This document shows positions 46,945 through 56,027 of a stretch of DNA of 64,000 nt, piece after piece. Position 1 is the stretch's first letter. The number at the start of each line of letters is the position of its first letter. Source of the stretch: Ga0077527 sp945862135 (GTDB taxonomy: Bacteria; Pseudomonadota; Gammaproteobacteria; Burkholderiales; SG8-41); contig CAXNMF010000017.1 in the NCBI GenBank assembly GCA_964203275.1, positions 1 through 64,000 of the forward strand. The letters run 5' to 3'. A program made the position numbers and the translations under genes. The notes beneath the pieces are model-generated. The model was not told the origin of the DNA. It ran no database searches and was given only the letters and a program-made list of their open reading frames with translations.

Positions 46945-47910
46945 ATGAATTACGCCACCCAACTCGTCGACCTGATGGTGCAGGTCATGCTGCCGCTGTC
47001 GCTGCTGGTCTGCGCCGGTGCGTTGTGGACGCGTTTTTTTCCCGATACCGATGTCGAACAAATGCGCAGCAGCCTGAACCGGCTGGTGATGTACCTGTTT
47101 TATCCCTGCATCCTGTTTGCTGTCGCCTCGAGCACGCCAATCAGTTATGACCTTTTATCGGTGCCTTTGCTGGTGGGCATCGCGTCACTGATCTCCGGCG
47201 GTTTTCTTTATTTGATGCTGTATCGTTTGCCGTTGTGGCCCGGTCTTACTGATCAGACCCGTGCTGCGCTGATGCTCGGTGGCATGTTCGGCAATACCTT
47301 CAACATTGGCGCGCCCCTGCTGGTGTTCTTTTTCGGCGCCGAGGCGATCCGTTACGCGGTGTTCAACGACATGCTGATGACGATGCCGCTGGTGTGGACG
47401 CTCGGCGTGTGGATCGCCACCCGGCTGGGATCTCACGACGATGCGGCCCGCCCTTCGGTGATTGGCGTGGTGCTGACAATGCCGCCCATCTGGGCCTTTC
47501 TTTCGGGATTCACCTGCCAGCAGCTGGGCTTGAACTATGAGCCGCTGGTTGCCGCGACACGCTTCATCGGACAGGCGACGATCCCGGTGATCCTGTTTGT
47601 TCTCGGCATGACCATTCCCTGGCGTAATCTGGTGCCGCGCGGAGAGATTCTGTCCGTGGTCGGTATCAAGCTGCTGCTGACACCGTTCATTGTCTGGCTG
47701 ATTGCGCCGATGATTTATTCACGCATGGGCGAAGCGCAGTATGCCGCGGTGGTCGAAGGCACGACGCCGGCGATGATGACAGCCTTGCTGCTCGCGGATC
47801 GTTTCAAACTTGATTCAGGCGCTGCAGCACTTCTGATCGGCTGGAGTACCATACTGTTCTGGCTGACGCTACCGATGATCATGGCATTCGGTTGGATCAG
47901 TCGAACGTGA
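46945..47910 (+). CDS. AEC-family (auxin efflux carrier type) transporter
   Basis: A 321-residue inner-membrane protein with about ten helices. Family features: LNRLVMYLFYPCILFAVASS near residue 55, GGMFGNTFNIGAPLLVFFFG mid-protein and the IPVILFVLGMTI helix. Bacterial members often move malate, malonate or other dicarboxylates. Its position between two carboxylate dehydrogenase genes supports an organic acid. The ribosome site is weak. Confidence 0.88.
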   Translation: MNYATQLVDLMVQVMLPLSLLVCAGALWTRFFPDTDVEQMRSSLNRLVMYLFYPCILFAVASSTPISYDLLSVPLLVGIASLISGGFLYLMLYRLPLWPGLTDQTRAALMLGGMFGNTFNIGAPLLVFFFGAEAIRYAVFNDMLMTMPLVWTLGVWIATRLGSHDDAARPSVIGVVLTMPPIWAFLSGFTCQQLGLNYEPLVAATRFIGQATIPVILFVLGMTIPWRNLVPRGEILSVVGIKLLLTPFIVWLIAPMIYSRMGEAQYAAVVEGTTPAMMTALLLADRFKLDSGAAALLIGWSTILFWLTLPMIMAFGWISRT

Positions 47911-47946
47911 TTCAGTCGACGTGATAAAGCGCGCATAAAAAGGGGA

Positions 47947-48843
47947 ATGGCATTGAAAGTCGGATTTATCGGATTGGGTGCGATGGGGCGCCACATGGCC
48001 CAGCATCTGCAAAAGGGTGGTCATCAACTGGGTGTGTGGGGTCGTCGTGCAGAAAGCACGCAGCCGCTGGTTGCCATTGGCGCCACACATTACGAAACAC
48101 CCGCAGCCCTGGCGGCGGCATCGGATGTGGTGTTCACGATGGTCACCGCATCCAGTGATTTCGAGCAGGTGGCGATCGGCGTCAACGGGATCATTCACGG
48201 GGCCAAGGCCGGCCTCGTGCTGGTCGACATGGAAACCATTTCACCGGCGGTGGCGCGCGCGGTAGAGAAGCAGCTTTCGGCCAAGGGTATCGAGATGCTC
48301 GATGCGCCCGTTTCCGGCGGACCGATGGGTGCCGAGCAGGCGACGCTGTCGATCATGGTCGGCGGCAAACCCGAAGTGTTTGAACGCATCAAGCCGCTGT
48401 TTGCCTGCATGGGCAAGACCATCACCCGCGTTGGCGACATTGGTGCCGGGCAGGTGACCAAGGCCTGTAACCAGCTGGCGCTGCTGGTGGCGACGCAGGG
48501 TGTCGCGGAGTCACTGCATCTGGCCGCACGGCTAGGTGCGGATCCCGGCAAGGTGCGTGAAGTGCTGATGGGTGGTGTTGCGGCGAGCCGGGTGATGGAG
48601 CTGTTCGGCAAACGCATGGTCGAGCGTAATTTCGACAACGGCATCGACACGCGTCTTTATCACAAGGATCTGGGCATCATCCTCGGGCTTGCGCATGAGG
48701 CCGGGCTGGCAACACCGGGTGGTGCACTGGTGATGCAGCAGATTAATGCATTGATGGGGCAGGGCCGCGGCCGGGATGATCTCGGCGCGCTGATCACCGT
48801 GCTGGAAGCGATGTCCGGCAGCAGCCCCAAACAGGAGAAATGA
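47947..48843 (+). CDS. NAD(P)-dependent beta-hydroxyacid dehydrogenase (3-hydroxyisobutyrate/tartronate-semialdehyde type)
   Basis: A 298-residue enzyme. N-terminal VGFIGLGAMGRHMAQHL binds the cofactor. The substrate motif is DAPVSGGPMGAEQATLSIMVGG and the catalytic Lys is in GAGQVTKACNQL. An AGGGGA ribosome site abuts the ATG; the TTG at 47953 is spaced better and may be the real start. It lies one base upstream of the CoA-lyase gene. Confidence 0.88.
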   Translation: MALKVGFIGLGAMGRHMAQHLQKGGHQLGVWGRRAESTQPLVAIGATHYETPAALAAASDVVFTMVTASSDFEQVAIGVNGIIHGAKAGLVLVDMETISPAVARAVEKQLSAKGIEMLDAPVSGGPMGAEQATLSIMVGGKPEVFERIKPLFACMGKTITRVGDIGAGQVTKACNQLALLVATQGVAESLHLAARLGADPGKVREVLMGGVAASRVMELFGKRMVERNFDNGIDTRLYHKDLGIILGLAHEAGLATPGGALVMQQINALMGQGRGRDDLGALITVLEAMSGSSPKQEK

Positions 48844-48844
48844 C

Positions 48845-49819
48845 ATGAGCTTTACCCAGCCTGAACCCGCGACAGCGCGACTGACACGCTCCGAACTCGC
48901 AGTGCCCGGTGTCAACCCGGCGCTGTTTGAGAAGGCGGCGAAATCGGCGGCGGATGTGATTTTTCTGGATCTGGAAGACGCCGTCGCACCGGACGACAAG
49001 CCGCAGGCGCGCAGGAATGTCGTCTCGGCACTGAACGACGTGGACTGGGGCAAGAAGGTCATGGCCGTGCGCATCAATGGTCTCGACACCCATTACATGT
49101 ATCGCGATGTGGTTGATCTGGTTGAAAACTGTCCGCGACTCGACATGCTGGTGGTGCCGAAAGTGGGTGTACCGGCAGATCTTTATGCACTGGACATGCT
49201 GGTGACGCAGATCGAGACGGCGCAGGGCCGGAGCAAGCGCATTGGTTTTGAAGCACTGATCGAAACCGCGCTGGGACTGGCCAATGTGGAGGCGATTGCG
49301 CAGTCCAGTCGCCGGTTGGAGGCGCTGGCCTTCGGTTCAGGCGACTTCGCGGCGTCAACCCGCGCGCGCACCACCATCATTGGCGGGCTGCATCCGGAAT
49401 ACGGCGTGTTGTCCGATCCCGATGCGCAGGGCAAACGTGAATATCACCAGACCGATCCCTGGCACGCGGCGCAGGTGCGCATTCTGGTGGCCTGCCGCGC
49501 CTACGGGCTGCGGCCGATCGACGGGCCCTATGGCGACTTCAAGGATCCTGAAGGTTATCTATCGGCGGCACGGCGCGTGGCTGCGCTGGGTTACGAAGGC
49601 AAGTGGGCAATCCACCCGACACAGATCGAGGCGGCCAACGTCGTGTTCAGCCCGTCGATCGATGAAGTCGCCAAAGCCCGACGCATTGTCGAGGCCATGG
49701 CGCAGGCCGCCCGCGAGGGCAAGGGCGCCGTGCAGGTCGATGGCCGCCTGGTGGACCTCGCCAACATCCGCATGGCCCAGAACCTGCTGCAGAAGGCCGA
49801 TGCCATCGCCGGACAATGA
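48845..49819 (+). CDS. HpcH/HpaI-family CoA lyase, malyl-CoA lyase-like
   Basis: A 324-residue TIM-barrel lyase. Seen: RSELAVPGVNPALFEKAAKS, FLDLEDAVAPDDKPQAR (metal-binding), AVRINGLDT, FEALIETALGL, AFGSGDFAAS and the C-terminal KWAIHPTQIEAAN. The length and the tail match L-malyl-CoA/beta-methylmalyl-CoA lyases better than CitE. The products would be glyoxylate plus an acyl-CoA, which fits the glyoxylate-reductase-like neighbour. The exact substrate is not certain. Confidence 0.88.
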   Translation: MSFTQPEPATARLTRSELAVPGVNPALFEKAAKSAADVIFLDLEDAVAPDDKPQARRNVVSALNDVDWGKKVMAVRINGLDTHYMYRDVVDLVENCPRLDMLVVPKVGVPADLYALDMLVTQIETAQGRSKRIGFEALIETALGLANVEAIAQSSRRLEALAFGSGDFAASTRARTTIIGGLHPEYGVLSDPDAQGKREYHQTDPWHAAQVRILVACRAYGLRPIDGPYGDFKDPEGYLSAARRVAALGYEGKWAIHPTQIEAANVVFSPSIDEVAKARRIVEAMAQAAREGKGAVQVDGRLVDLANIRMAQNLLQKADAIAGQ

Positions 49820-49907
49820 TCATCATGCGGTCGCTTCGCGCCAGCCGGGAAATTCGCTAGACTGAATTCCTGCCGGTCCCGTCCGGCGTCTCCCGGAGGA
49901 GGGGGTC

Positions 49908-50336
49908 ATGAAAACAGTCAGCCAGTTGTTGCAGGGCAAGGGCAGCAGCGTGTGGTCAGTGACTCCGGACAGCAGCGTGTATGACGCACTGAAGCTGATG
50001 GCCGAAAAAAATGTCGGTGCGCTGCTGGTGATGAGCGATGGCAAGTTGCGCGGCATCCTGTCGGAACGTGATTACGCGCGCAAGGTCATCCTCTTCGGCA
50101 AGTCATCCCATGACCTCGCTGTGCGCGAAATCATGTCGGACAAGGTGGTCTGCGTCGGGCCAATGCAGAAGGTCGATGAATGCATGGCGGTGATGTCGAA
50201 CAAACGCATCCGCCATCTGCCGGTGCTCGATGCCGGCAAGGTCATCGGCATGTTGTCGATCGGCGATCTGGTGAAGGAAGTGATTGCCGATCAGCAGATG
50301 ACCATTCAGCAGCTCGAGAGTTATATCCACAGTTGA
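49908..50336 (+). CDS. Two-CBS-domain protein
   Basis: A 142-residue protein consisting of two CBS motifs (~8-65 and ~75-135). GGAGGAGGGGG precedes the ATG. GILSERDYARKV and the mirrored IGMLSIGDLVKEV mark the two repeats. CBS pairs bind adenine nucleotides. A free-standing protein of this kind is common in betaproteobacteria; its partner is unknown. Confidence 0.9.
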   Translation: MKTVSQLLQGKGSSVWSVTPDSSVYDALKLMAEKNVGALLVMSDGKLRGILSERDYARKVILFGKSSHDLAVREIMSDKVVCVGPMQKVDECMAVMSNKRIRHLPVLDAGKVIGMLSIGDLVKEVIADQQMTIQQLESYIHS

Positions 50337-50418
50337 TCCTGTGTTGCTGCGAATGCCGGCGCATGTCTGCTGCGGCGCGGCTTTCGTGCGTTTAACAGCA
50401 AATGGAGCAGGGCAGAAC

Positions 50419-51171
50419 ATGAAATTCGGCGCCATCATCATCGGGGATGAAATCCTCTCCGGAAAACGTCAGGACAAACACATGGCCAAGGCCATCGCGC
50501 TGCTTGCGGCGCGGGGCTTCGACCTGTCATGGGTGCAGTATCTGGGCGATGAACCCGATCTGATCGTCTCGACGCTGCGTCGCACGCTGGCCGGTGATCG
50601 ACGTGGTGTTCAGCTTTGAGCGGTATCGGCGCGACCCCGGATGATCACACACGCCAGTGCGCGGCTGCGGCGGCCGGCGTCGCGCTGAAGCTGCATCCCG
50701 AGGCGGAAGTCGAGATCCGCGGGCGTTTTGCCGATGATCCCAAGGGCGTTACGCCGCAGCGCCTGATGATGGGCGAGTTTCCCGAGGGCGCGACGATCAT
50801 TCCAAATCCGTACAACCGCATTCCCGGATTCTCCTTCCGCAATCACCATTTTCTGCCGGGTTTTCCCGAGATGTCCTGGCCGATGATGGAGTGGGTGATC
50901 GACACAGCGTTATGCAGCCATCGGCGCCGTGCGTGCGGCGGAGTCGGCGATCATCGTCCGTGAAGCCGGCGAGAGCCAGTTGATCGACCTGATGAATGAA
51001 TGTCTGCGCACCTATCCCGAGCTCAAGGTGTTCAGCCTGCCGCGGGTGACCCCGGAGCGTTATATCGAGCTGGGCGTGCGCGGTGACGCGGCACAGGTGG
51101 CGCCGGCCATTGCGATGCTGAAGTCCGGCGTCACTACACTGGGATTTCCATGGACGCCGTTCCAGGCTTGA
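50419..51171 (+). pseudogene. Molybdopterin-binding (CinA/MoaB-type) protein with three frameshifts
   Basis: The N-terminus KFGAIIIGDEILSGKRQDKHM belongs to the MoCF-biosynthesis fold found in CinA. The chain continues in other frames as GIGATPDDHTRQCAA, then MMGEFPEGATIIPNPYNRIPGF and RAAESAIIVREAGES. Breaks at about 50597-50602, 50613-50620 and 50905-50908 each need one base removed. The corrected protein is ~250 residues with no C-terminal amidohydrolase domain. The flanking genes are intact. Sequencing error or pseudogene cannot be separated here. Confidence 0.82.
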
Positions 51172-51190
51172 TTGCAGTGCTGTACTGAAT

Positions 51191-51224
51191 AAAAAAAGCC
51201 CCCGGATTTCTCCGGGGGCTTTTT
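51191..51224. terminator. Bidirectional terminator
   Basis: AGCCCCCGGA (51197-51206) pairs with TCCGGGGGCT (51211-51220). A seven-A run on the left and a T run on the right serve both strands. It separates the convergent molybdopterin-binding and phasin genes. Confidence 0.93.
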
Positions 51225-51247
51225 GTTGCTGCGTTTATTTCTGAAGC

Positions 51248-51796
51248 TCAGGCAGCTTTCTTGCTGGCCTTTTTCACCGCGGTGGTCGCCTGGGAAGCGG
51301 CAGCTTCCATGTTCGACTGGGTGGCTTGCGCGAACTGCTTGGCGACTTTCGACAGGTTGTCGTAGGCCGAGTTGACGGCTGCAATCGCCGACTTCACTGC
51401 AGCGACGCCGACTTCCGAACCCGCCGGGGCGGTTTTCACCAGCTTGTCGAGGCCGGTCACCAGTTCCTTGTTGAACACGGTGACTTGGGCTTCAACCAGC
51501 TTGCCGAATTCAGCCTGGGTGCCGGACGCGACGTCGTAGAGGCTTTTCGCGTAGGCGGTGGCTTTTTCCAGCGACGGCTGGGCCAGGTTGTCTTTCAGCG
51601 CGGCGAATTGCTGGAAATCCTTGACGGCGGCCAGCGCTTTCGCGCCTTCAAAGCTGTCGGAGAACGCGGTTTTCGCGGCTTTCAGTTGCAGGTCCATCAG
51701 GCGTTCGGCGCCTTCGATTGCCACACCGGCGAAGCGCATCGCGACATCGAGGTTGGCTTTGTTCATTGCAATAAGTTGTTCGGGAGTCTGATACAT
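51248..51796 (-). CDS. phaP: Phasin (PHA granule-associated protein)
   Basis: A 182-residue, mostly helical, amphipathic protein of the phasin_2 family. MYQTPEQLIAMNKANLDVAMRFAGVA is the characteristic N-terminus; the C-terminus is an Ala/Lys tail (TTAVKKASKKAA). It coats polyhydroxyalkanoate granules. The ribosome site AAAGGAG is strong. A promoter and candidate PhaR boxes lie upstream. No PHA synthase gene is in the window. Confidence 0.95.
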   Translation of the reverse strand: MYQTPEQLIAMNKANLDVAMRFAGVAIEGAERLMDLQLKAAKTAFSDSFEGAKALAAVKDFQQFAALKDNLAQPSLEKATAYAKSLYDVASGTQAEFGKLVEAQVTVFNKELVTGLDKLVKTAPAGSEVGVAAVKSAIAAVNSAYDNLSKVAKQFAQATQSNMEAAASQATTAVKKASKKAA

Positions 51797-51869
51797 GGTT
51801 ATTCTCCTTTAAAAACAGTTAGATACTATTTAAAACGAATCCTGTAGCGCGCTGATACTTCATAATTAT

Positions 51870-51881
51870 TGCGATGCACAA
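51870..51881 (+). promoter_or_regulatory. Candidate PhaR-type box at the phasin start site
   Basis: TGCGATGCACAA fits the TGC-N3-GCA-type motif (TGCRNYGCASMA as I recall it) at every position. It overlaps the predicted transcription start of phaP. Confidence 0.5.
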
Positions 51882-51886
51882 TTCAA

Positions 51887-51914
51887 ATTATAGGGGCTTA
51901 AAACGGCAAGTCAA
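51887..51914 (-). promoter_or_regulatory. Sigma-70 promoter of the phasin gene
   Basis: On the minus strand TTGACT (51914-51909) and TATAAT (51892-51887), 16-base spacer. Transcription would begin near 51880, giving an ~85-base leader. Confidence 0.75.
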
Positions 51915-51935
51915 GGGTTTGGAGTAAATATTTAT

Positions 51936-51947
51936 TGCACTGCAACA
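51936..51947 (+). promoter_or_regulatory. Second candidate PhaR-type box, upstream of the phasin -35
   Basis: TGCACTGCAACA matches the same motif with one mismatch and contains the palindrome TTGCA-N-TGCAA (51935-51945). It lies ~22 bases upstream of the -35. Confidence 0.42.
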
Positions 51948-52087
51948 ATTATTCCCTTAATTTGCCCTGACTTTGACTTGTCAGGCGCTAACGAATAGCA
52001 TCAAAAGCACAAAATCGTTTCCCAATCAGGGGGTAATACTGGGAAACGCTCTCCCGATCAGAAGGTTGGCGAGCACTAACAAATCGT

Positions 52088-53227
52088 ATGTCAGACGCTG
52101 CTCTCCAGCCGGGAACTGTTCCGACGATCCGCATTTCGACTAGCCCCGATGGGAAATCATTGGTGGAGGTGGCGGGTGCCTGGAATCTGCGCTCGCTGGG
52201 CCCGGTGGTCAGTCAGATGGTCACGCGCCTGCAGGATTGCTCGGTGGACGCCAGTTGGGATCTGTGCGCAGTGACTGCTATGGATCATGCTGGTGCACTG
52301 ATCCTTTGGCGCTCCTGGGGGCGGCAACGTGCCAGACATCTTGTGTTGCTGCCCGAGCACGAACCGATGTTTGCCCGGCTGGAAGCGACCCAGCAGCAGG
52401 AGGTCGTGCAGGTGCCGTCCTTCAACTGGCGCACATCCATAACATTTCTCGGTGGTGGCCTGCTTTCACTTGCCAGCCATTTAACGTCTGCAGTGCTGCT
52501 TCTCGGGAATGTCGTCCTTGATACGATTCAACTGGTGCGCCGGCCCCAGCGCATTCCGTGGCGTGAGATCTCGGCCAACATCTACCATATCGGCACACAG
52601 GCCCTCGGCATTACGGCGCTGGTCGGTTTTCTCGTGGGTGTCGTGCTGTCCTATCTGACCGGTGAACAGTTGCGCACATATGGCGCTGAAATCTTCATCA
52701 TCAATCTGCTTGGTGTATCCATCATCCGTGAACTGGGCCCCGTTCTTGCGGCCATCCTGATTGCCGGGCGCTCTGGTTCGGCAATGACCGCGCAACTGGG
52801 TGTCATGCGCGTGACCGAGGAACTGGATGCGATGCAGGTGATGGGCATTCCACATACGGTGCGGCTGATCCTGCCGAAAATGATTGCGCTTGCGATCGCG
52901 ATGCCGTTGATCATTCTTTGGACAGATGCTGTTGCCTTATTCGGCGGGATGATGGCGGCACAGGCTCAATTGGGGCTGGATCATCAATTTTTTCTGTCGG
53001 CCCTGCCTGAGGCGGTGCCGCTGGCGAATCTGTGGCTGGGGCTGGGCAAAGGCGTTGTTTTCGGTCTGCTGATTGCTCTGGTGGCGTGTCACTTCGGATT
53101 ACGTATCGAGGCCAACACGGAAAGTCTCGGGCAAGGCACCACCAGTTCCGTGGTGACTGCCATCACCGTCGTCATTATTGTTGATGCGGTGTTCGCGGTG
53201 ATGTTCTCCAGCGTCGGGGTGTTTTGA
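52088..53227 (+). CDS. mlaE: MlaE-family permease with N-terminal STAS domain
   Basis: A 379-residue inner-membrane protein. Residues ~1-105 are a STAS/MlaB-like domain (VEVAGAWNLRSLGPVV, AMDHAGALIL). The permease follows with GFLVGVVLSYLTGEQLRTYG, RELGPVLAAILIAGRSGSAMTAQLGVMRVTEELDAMQVMGI, a family hallmark, and EANTESLGQGTTSSVV at the end. It forms an ABC lipid transporter with the next three genes. The fusion places the MlaB function in the permease. Confidence 0.92.
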   Translation: MSDAALQPGTVPTIRISTSPDGKSLVEVAGAWNLRSLGPVVSQMVTRLQDCSVDASWDLCAVTAMDHAGALILWRSWGRQRARHLVLLPEHEPMFARLEATQQQEVVQVPSFNWRTSITFLGGGLLSLASHLTSAVLLLGNVVLDTIQLVRRPQRIPWREISANIYHIGTQALGITALVGFLVGVVLSYLTGEQLRTYGAEIFIINLLGVSIIRELGPVLAAILIAGRSGSAMTAQLGVMRVTEELDAMQVMGIPHTVRLILPKMIALAIAMPLIILWTDAVALFGGMMAAQAQLGLDHQFFLSALPEAVPLANLWLGLGKGVVFGLLIALVACHFGLRIEANTESLGQGTTSSVVTAITVVIIVDAVFAVMFSSVGVF

Positions 53228-54075
53228 TGACGGCAGAATCCATCATCGAAATCAGAAACTTGTGGACCCAGTTCGGTGCACAGGTCGTGCACCGGGATCT
53301 GAATCTCTCTGTGCGCCGCGGTGAAGTGTTGTCCCTGGTAGGCGGATCTGGCAGCGGTAAAACAACGTTGCTGCGGCAGATGCTGGGGCTGGAGAAACCA
53401 GCGCGTGGCGAGGTATTGGTGTTCGGTCATCGCCTGCACGGTGGGGATGCCGAAGAACTGCGACGTTTGCGAAGCCGCTGGGGCATGCTGTTCCAGCAGG
53501 GGGCATTGTTTTCCGCGCTGACGGTTTTCGACAACATCGCGTTACCGCTGCGCGAGATGAAAGTGCTCGACGAGGAGCTGGTCCGTGACCTGGTGCTGTT
53601 GAAGCTCGATATGGTGGGGATCGAACGGCATCATGCGACCAAGATGCCGTCTGAATTGTCCGGTGGCATGATCAAACGCATTGCCCTGGCTCGGGCGCTG
53701 TCGCTGGAGCCCGAACTGCTTTTTCTTGATGAGCCGACGGCGGGGCTGGATCCGGACCGCAGCGAAAGTTTTGTGACACTGATCGCCGAGTTGCGGCGTG
53801 AGCTTGGTCTGACGGTGGTGATGGTGACGCATGACCTGGATACGCTGGTGTCACTGTCAGACCGTGTGGCGGTACTGTGTGACCAGCACGTGATTGCGAT
53901 TGGTAGCGTCAGGGAAATTGCCGGTTATTCGCACAAGTTCATCGGCAATTTTTTCCAGGGTGAACGCGGAAAACGCGCGCTCGAAGCCGTCAAGGATCTG
54001 GCAGCGGATATCAACGCGCAGCGACCGGCACCGCGACGTCCGGAATTGCAGGACAACAAGGGACAGGGGAATTAG
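53227..54075 (+). CDS. mlaF: MlaF-type ABC ATPase
   Basis: A 282-residue ATPase from the ATG at 53227, which shares one base with the MlaE stop (TGATG). Walker A GGSGSGKTTLLRQML, signature LSGGMIKRIALARAL, Walker B LLFLDEPTAGLDP and H-loop VTHDLDTL are present. It energises retrograde or anterograde phospholipid transport across the envelope. Confidence 0.93.
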   Translation: MTAESIIEIRNLWTQFGAQVVHRDLNLSVRRGEVLSLVGGSGSGKTTLLRQMLGLEKPARGEVLVFGHRLHGGDAEELRRLRSRWGMLFQQGALFSALTVFDNIALPLREMKVLDEELVRDLVLLKLDMVGIERHHATKMPSELSGGMIKRIALARALSLEPELLFLDEPTAGLDPDRSESFVTLIAELRRELGLTVVMVTHDLDTLVSLSDRVAVLCDQHVIAIGSVREIAGYSHKFIGNFFQGERGKRALEAVKDLAADINAQRPAPRRPELQDNKGQGN

Positions 54076-54076
54076 C

Positions 54077-55024
54077 ATGGAAAACAAGGCCTACGCGCTC
54101 GCCGCAGGGCTGTTCACTTTGCTGCTGGGAGCAGCCGTAATTGTTGTGGCGATGTGGCTTTCAGGGGAAACCCATGAGCGCGAATACTATGTGCTCGAAT
54201 CCAGGCATGCCGTTTCCGGTCTCAATGTTCAGGCGCCGGTGCGTCTGCGCGGCGTCGAGGTGGGCAAGGTGGAGAGCATTGCCTTCGACCCCGAGGATGC
54301 ACGGGTGATTCTGCTGCGCATCAGTGTACGCGCAGGGACGCCGATTACGCGCGGCACCACCGCGCAACTGGGTTCGCAGGGTGTGACCGGACTCGCTTAC
54401 GTCATGCTGGACGATGACGGCAAGAAACCGGAACTGATGACGGGGGGCGATGACAAAAGCACGCGTATTCCGGTGCGGCAGTCTTTGTTCGACGATCTGG
54501 CCGGCTCCGGCAAGGATCTGCTGGTCGAGGTTACGCAGGTGGTGCAGCGGTTGAATCTGTTGTTGGGTGAAAAGAATCAGGCGCAACTTGTGCGTACGCT
54601 GGCCAGTCTGGAGTCTGCCGCGACGCATGCCGGAAAACTTGCGACTGCCCTCGAACCGGTAGCTGGCAAAATGCCTGCGCTGACGGATGATGCCCGCAAG
54701 GCGCTGATCAGCGCTGACACAATGTTTGTCGAACTGAGCACGTTATCCCGTGAACTGAAGCAGCATACCGGCGCTCTGGAGCGCGTTGCCAGAAGTGCGG
54801 AGCAGACTGGTGGTTCGGCGCAAGCCGTCTCTGGCGCAGTCGTTACGGAATCGCTGCCCCGGATCAATTTGTTGCTTGATGAAATGACGCGCAATTCGCG
54901 CAATCTGGACAAACTGCTGACCGACTTGAATGATCAACCGGCAGCATTGGTATTTGGGCGGGAACGCCCGCCGCCCGGACCCGGGGAGCCGGGCTTTACG
55001 TCACAACGCGGGAGCAAACAATGA
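54077..55024 (+). CDS. mlaD: MlaD-type MCE-domain protein
   Basis: A 315-residue protein from the ATG at 54077; one N-terminal membrane helix (~8-30) then an MCE domain (VSGLNVQAPVRLRGVEVGKVESIAFD). A long C-terminal helical region (~150-290) follows, as in lipid-carrying MCE proteins longer than E. coli MlaD (183 residues). The end is Pro-rich. The stop overlaps the next start by four bases. Confidence 0.9.
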   Translation: MENKAYALAAGLFTLLLGAAVIVVAMWLSGETHEREYYVLESRHAVSGLNVQAPVRLRGVEVGKVESIAFDPEDARVILLRISVRAGTPITRGTTAQLGSQGVTGLAYVMLDDDGKKPELMTGGDDKSTRIPVRQSLFDDLAGSGKDLLVEVTQVVQRLNLLLGEKNQAQLVRTLASLESAATHAGKLATALEPVAGKMPALTDDARKALISADTMFVELSTLSRELKQHTGALERVARSAEQTGGSAQAVSGAVVTESLPRINLLLDEMTRNSRNLDKLLTDLNDQPAALVFGRERPPPGPGEPGFTSQRGSKQ

Positions 55025-55656
55025 TGAACGAAAAATTCCCTGCAATTGCCAAAGCCTCGCTTTGGATTGCGGTATTGCCGCTGATTGTGCTGTTGAATGG
55101 TTGTGCGATCGGACCGCCTGCCCGGGATACCGTGATCAGTTATGACCTTGGACCGCAGATCGTCCCAGTGCCGACAGGTTCTGTATCGCGCGTAACCCTG
55201 ATGGTGCCCGAGGCTTCAGCGCCGTCCTGGCTGGACGGCACCGGAATCGTTTACCGGCTCACCTACGCTGACTCGGCGCGTCCGCAGGTGTATGCGCAAA
55301 GTCGCTGGGTGGATTCGCCGTCGGCTTTGCTTACTCAGCGCATGCGTACCCGTTTTGCTGCTGTCGGGCCAGTTGTGAACGGCCGCGACGGCGCGCGTGC
55401 CGATTACGCATTGCAGGTCGAGATTGAGGATTTCAGCCAGATTTTTGATGCCGCGGACAGCAGCAAGGTATCGATCAGGCTCAGGGTCTCGCTGGTCAAC
55501 CTGACGAGTCGTGCGCTGCACGCCCAGCGGACCTTCAGCGTGAGCGAATCCTCAGCCCCTGATGCGAAGGGCGCTGTTCGGTCGTTTGCACAAGCCACGG
55601 ACGGCATTGTTGAAGCGATCCTTGAGTGGGCCAAATCCAATCTGAAGGCCGGTTGA
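55021..55656 (+). CDS. PqiC-like ABC transport auxiliary lipoprotein
   Basis: A 211-residue outer-membrane lipoprotein: signal peptide with lipobox LNGC, then an ABC-type auxiliary-component domain of the PqiC/DUF330 kind (VIVRLTYADSARPQVYAQSRWVDSP-like, VNLTSRALHAQRTFSV). In Pqi and similar systems this subunit links the MCE protein to the outer membrane. Canonical MlaC is absent, so this operon is an MCE system with a lipoprotein in place of MlaC. Confidence 0.85.
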   Translation: MMNEKFPAIAKASLWIAVLPLIVLLNGCAIGPPARDTVISYDLGPQIVPVPTGSVSRVTLMVPEASAPSWLDGTGIVYRLTYADSARPQVYAQSRWVDSPSALLTQRMRTRFAAVGPVVNGRDGARADYALQVEIEDFSQIFDAADSSKVSIRLRVSLVNLTSRALHAQRTFSVSESSAPDAKGAVRSFAQATDGIVEAILEWAKSNLKAG

Positions 55657-55673
55657 GAACCTGCGAGCCAAAC

Positions 55674-56012
55674 ATGACAACCATTTTCGGAAAAATAATC
55701 CGCCGTGAAATCCCCGCTGACATCGTTTACGAGGACGATCAGTGTCTTGCGTTTCGTGACGTCAATCCGCAGGCGCCGACGCATGTGCTGCTGATTCCGA
55801 AGCGTGAGATCCCCAGGCTGGCAGATGCTGGTGAGAGCGATCAGGTTCTGATGGGGCACTTGCTGCTGACTGCCGGAAAGATTGCGCGTCAGCTGGGTGT
55901 TGGTGATGCATTCCGCCTGGTGGTGAATAACGGCGCGGGGGCAGGGCAGACGGTGTTTCACCTGCATCTGCACATCCTCGCCGGGCGGCCGCTGCATTGG
56001 CCACCAGGTTGA
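55674..56012 (+). CDS. HIT-family (histidine triad) nucleotide-binding hydrolase
   Basis: A 112-residue HIT protein of the HinT type. The ATG at 55674 (MTTIFGKIIRREIPADIVYEDD) is chosen. The triad is in HLHLHILAG near the C-terminus. These enzymes hydrolyse purine phosphoramidates. It is convergent with the following Bug gene, 15 bases away. Confidence 0.93.
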   Translation: MTTIFGKIIRREIPADIVYEDDQCLAFRDVNPQAPTHVLLIPKREIPRLADAGESDQVLMGHLLLTAGKIARQLGVGDAFRLVVNNGAGAGQTVFHLHLHILAGRPLHWPPG

Positions 56013-56027
56013 CTGCTCCCGAGAGGG

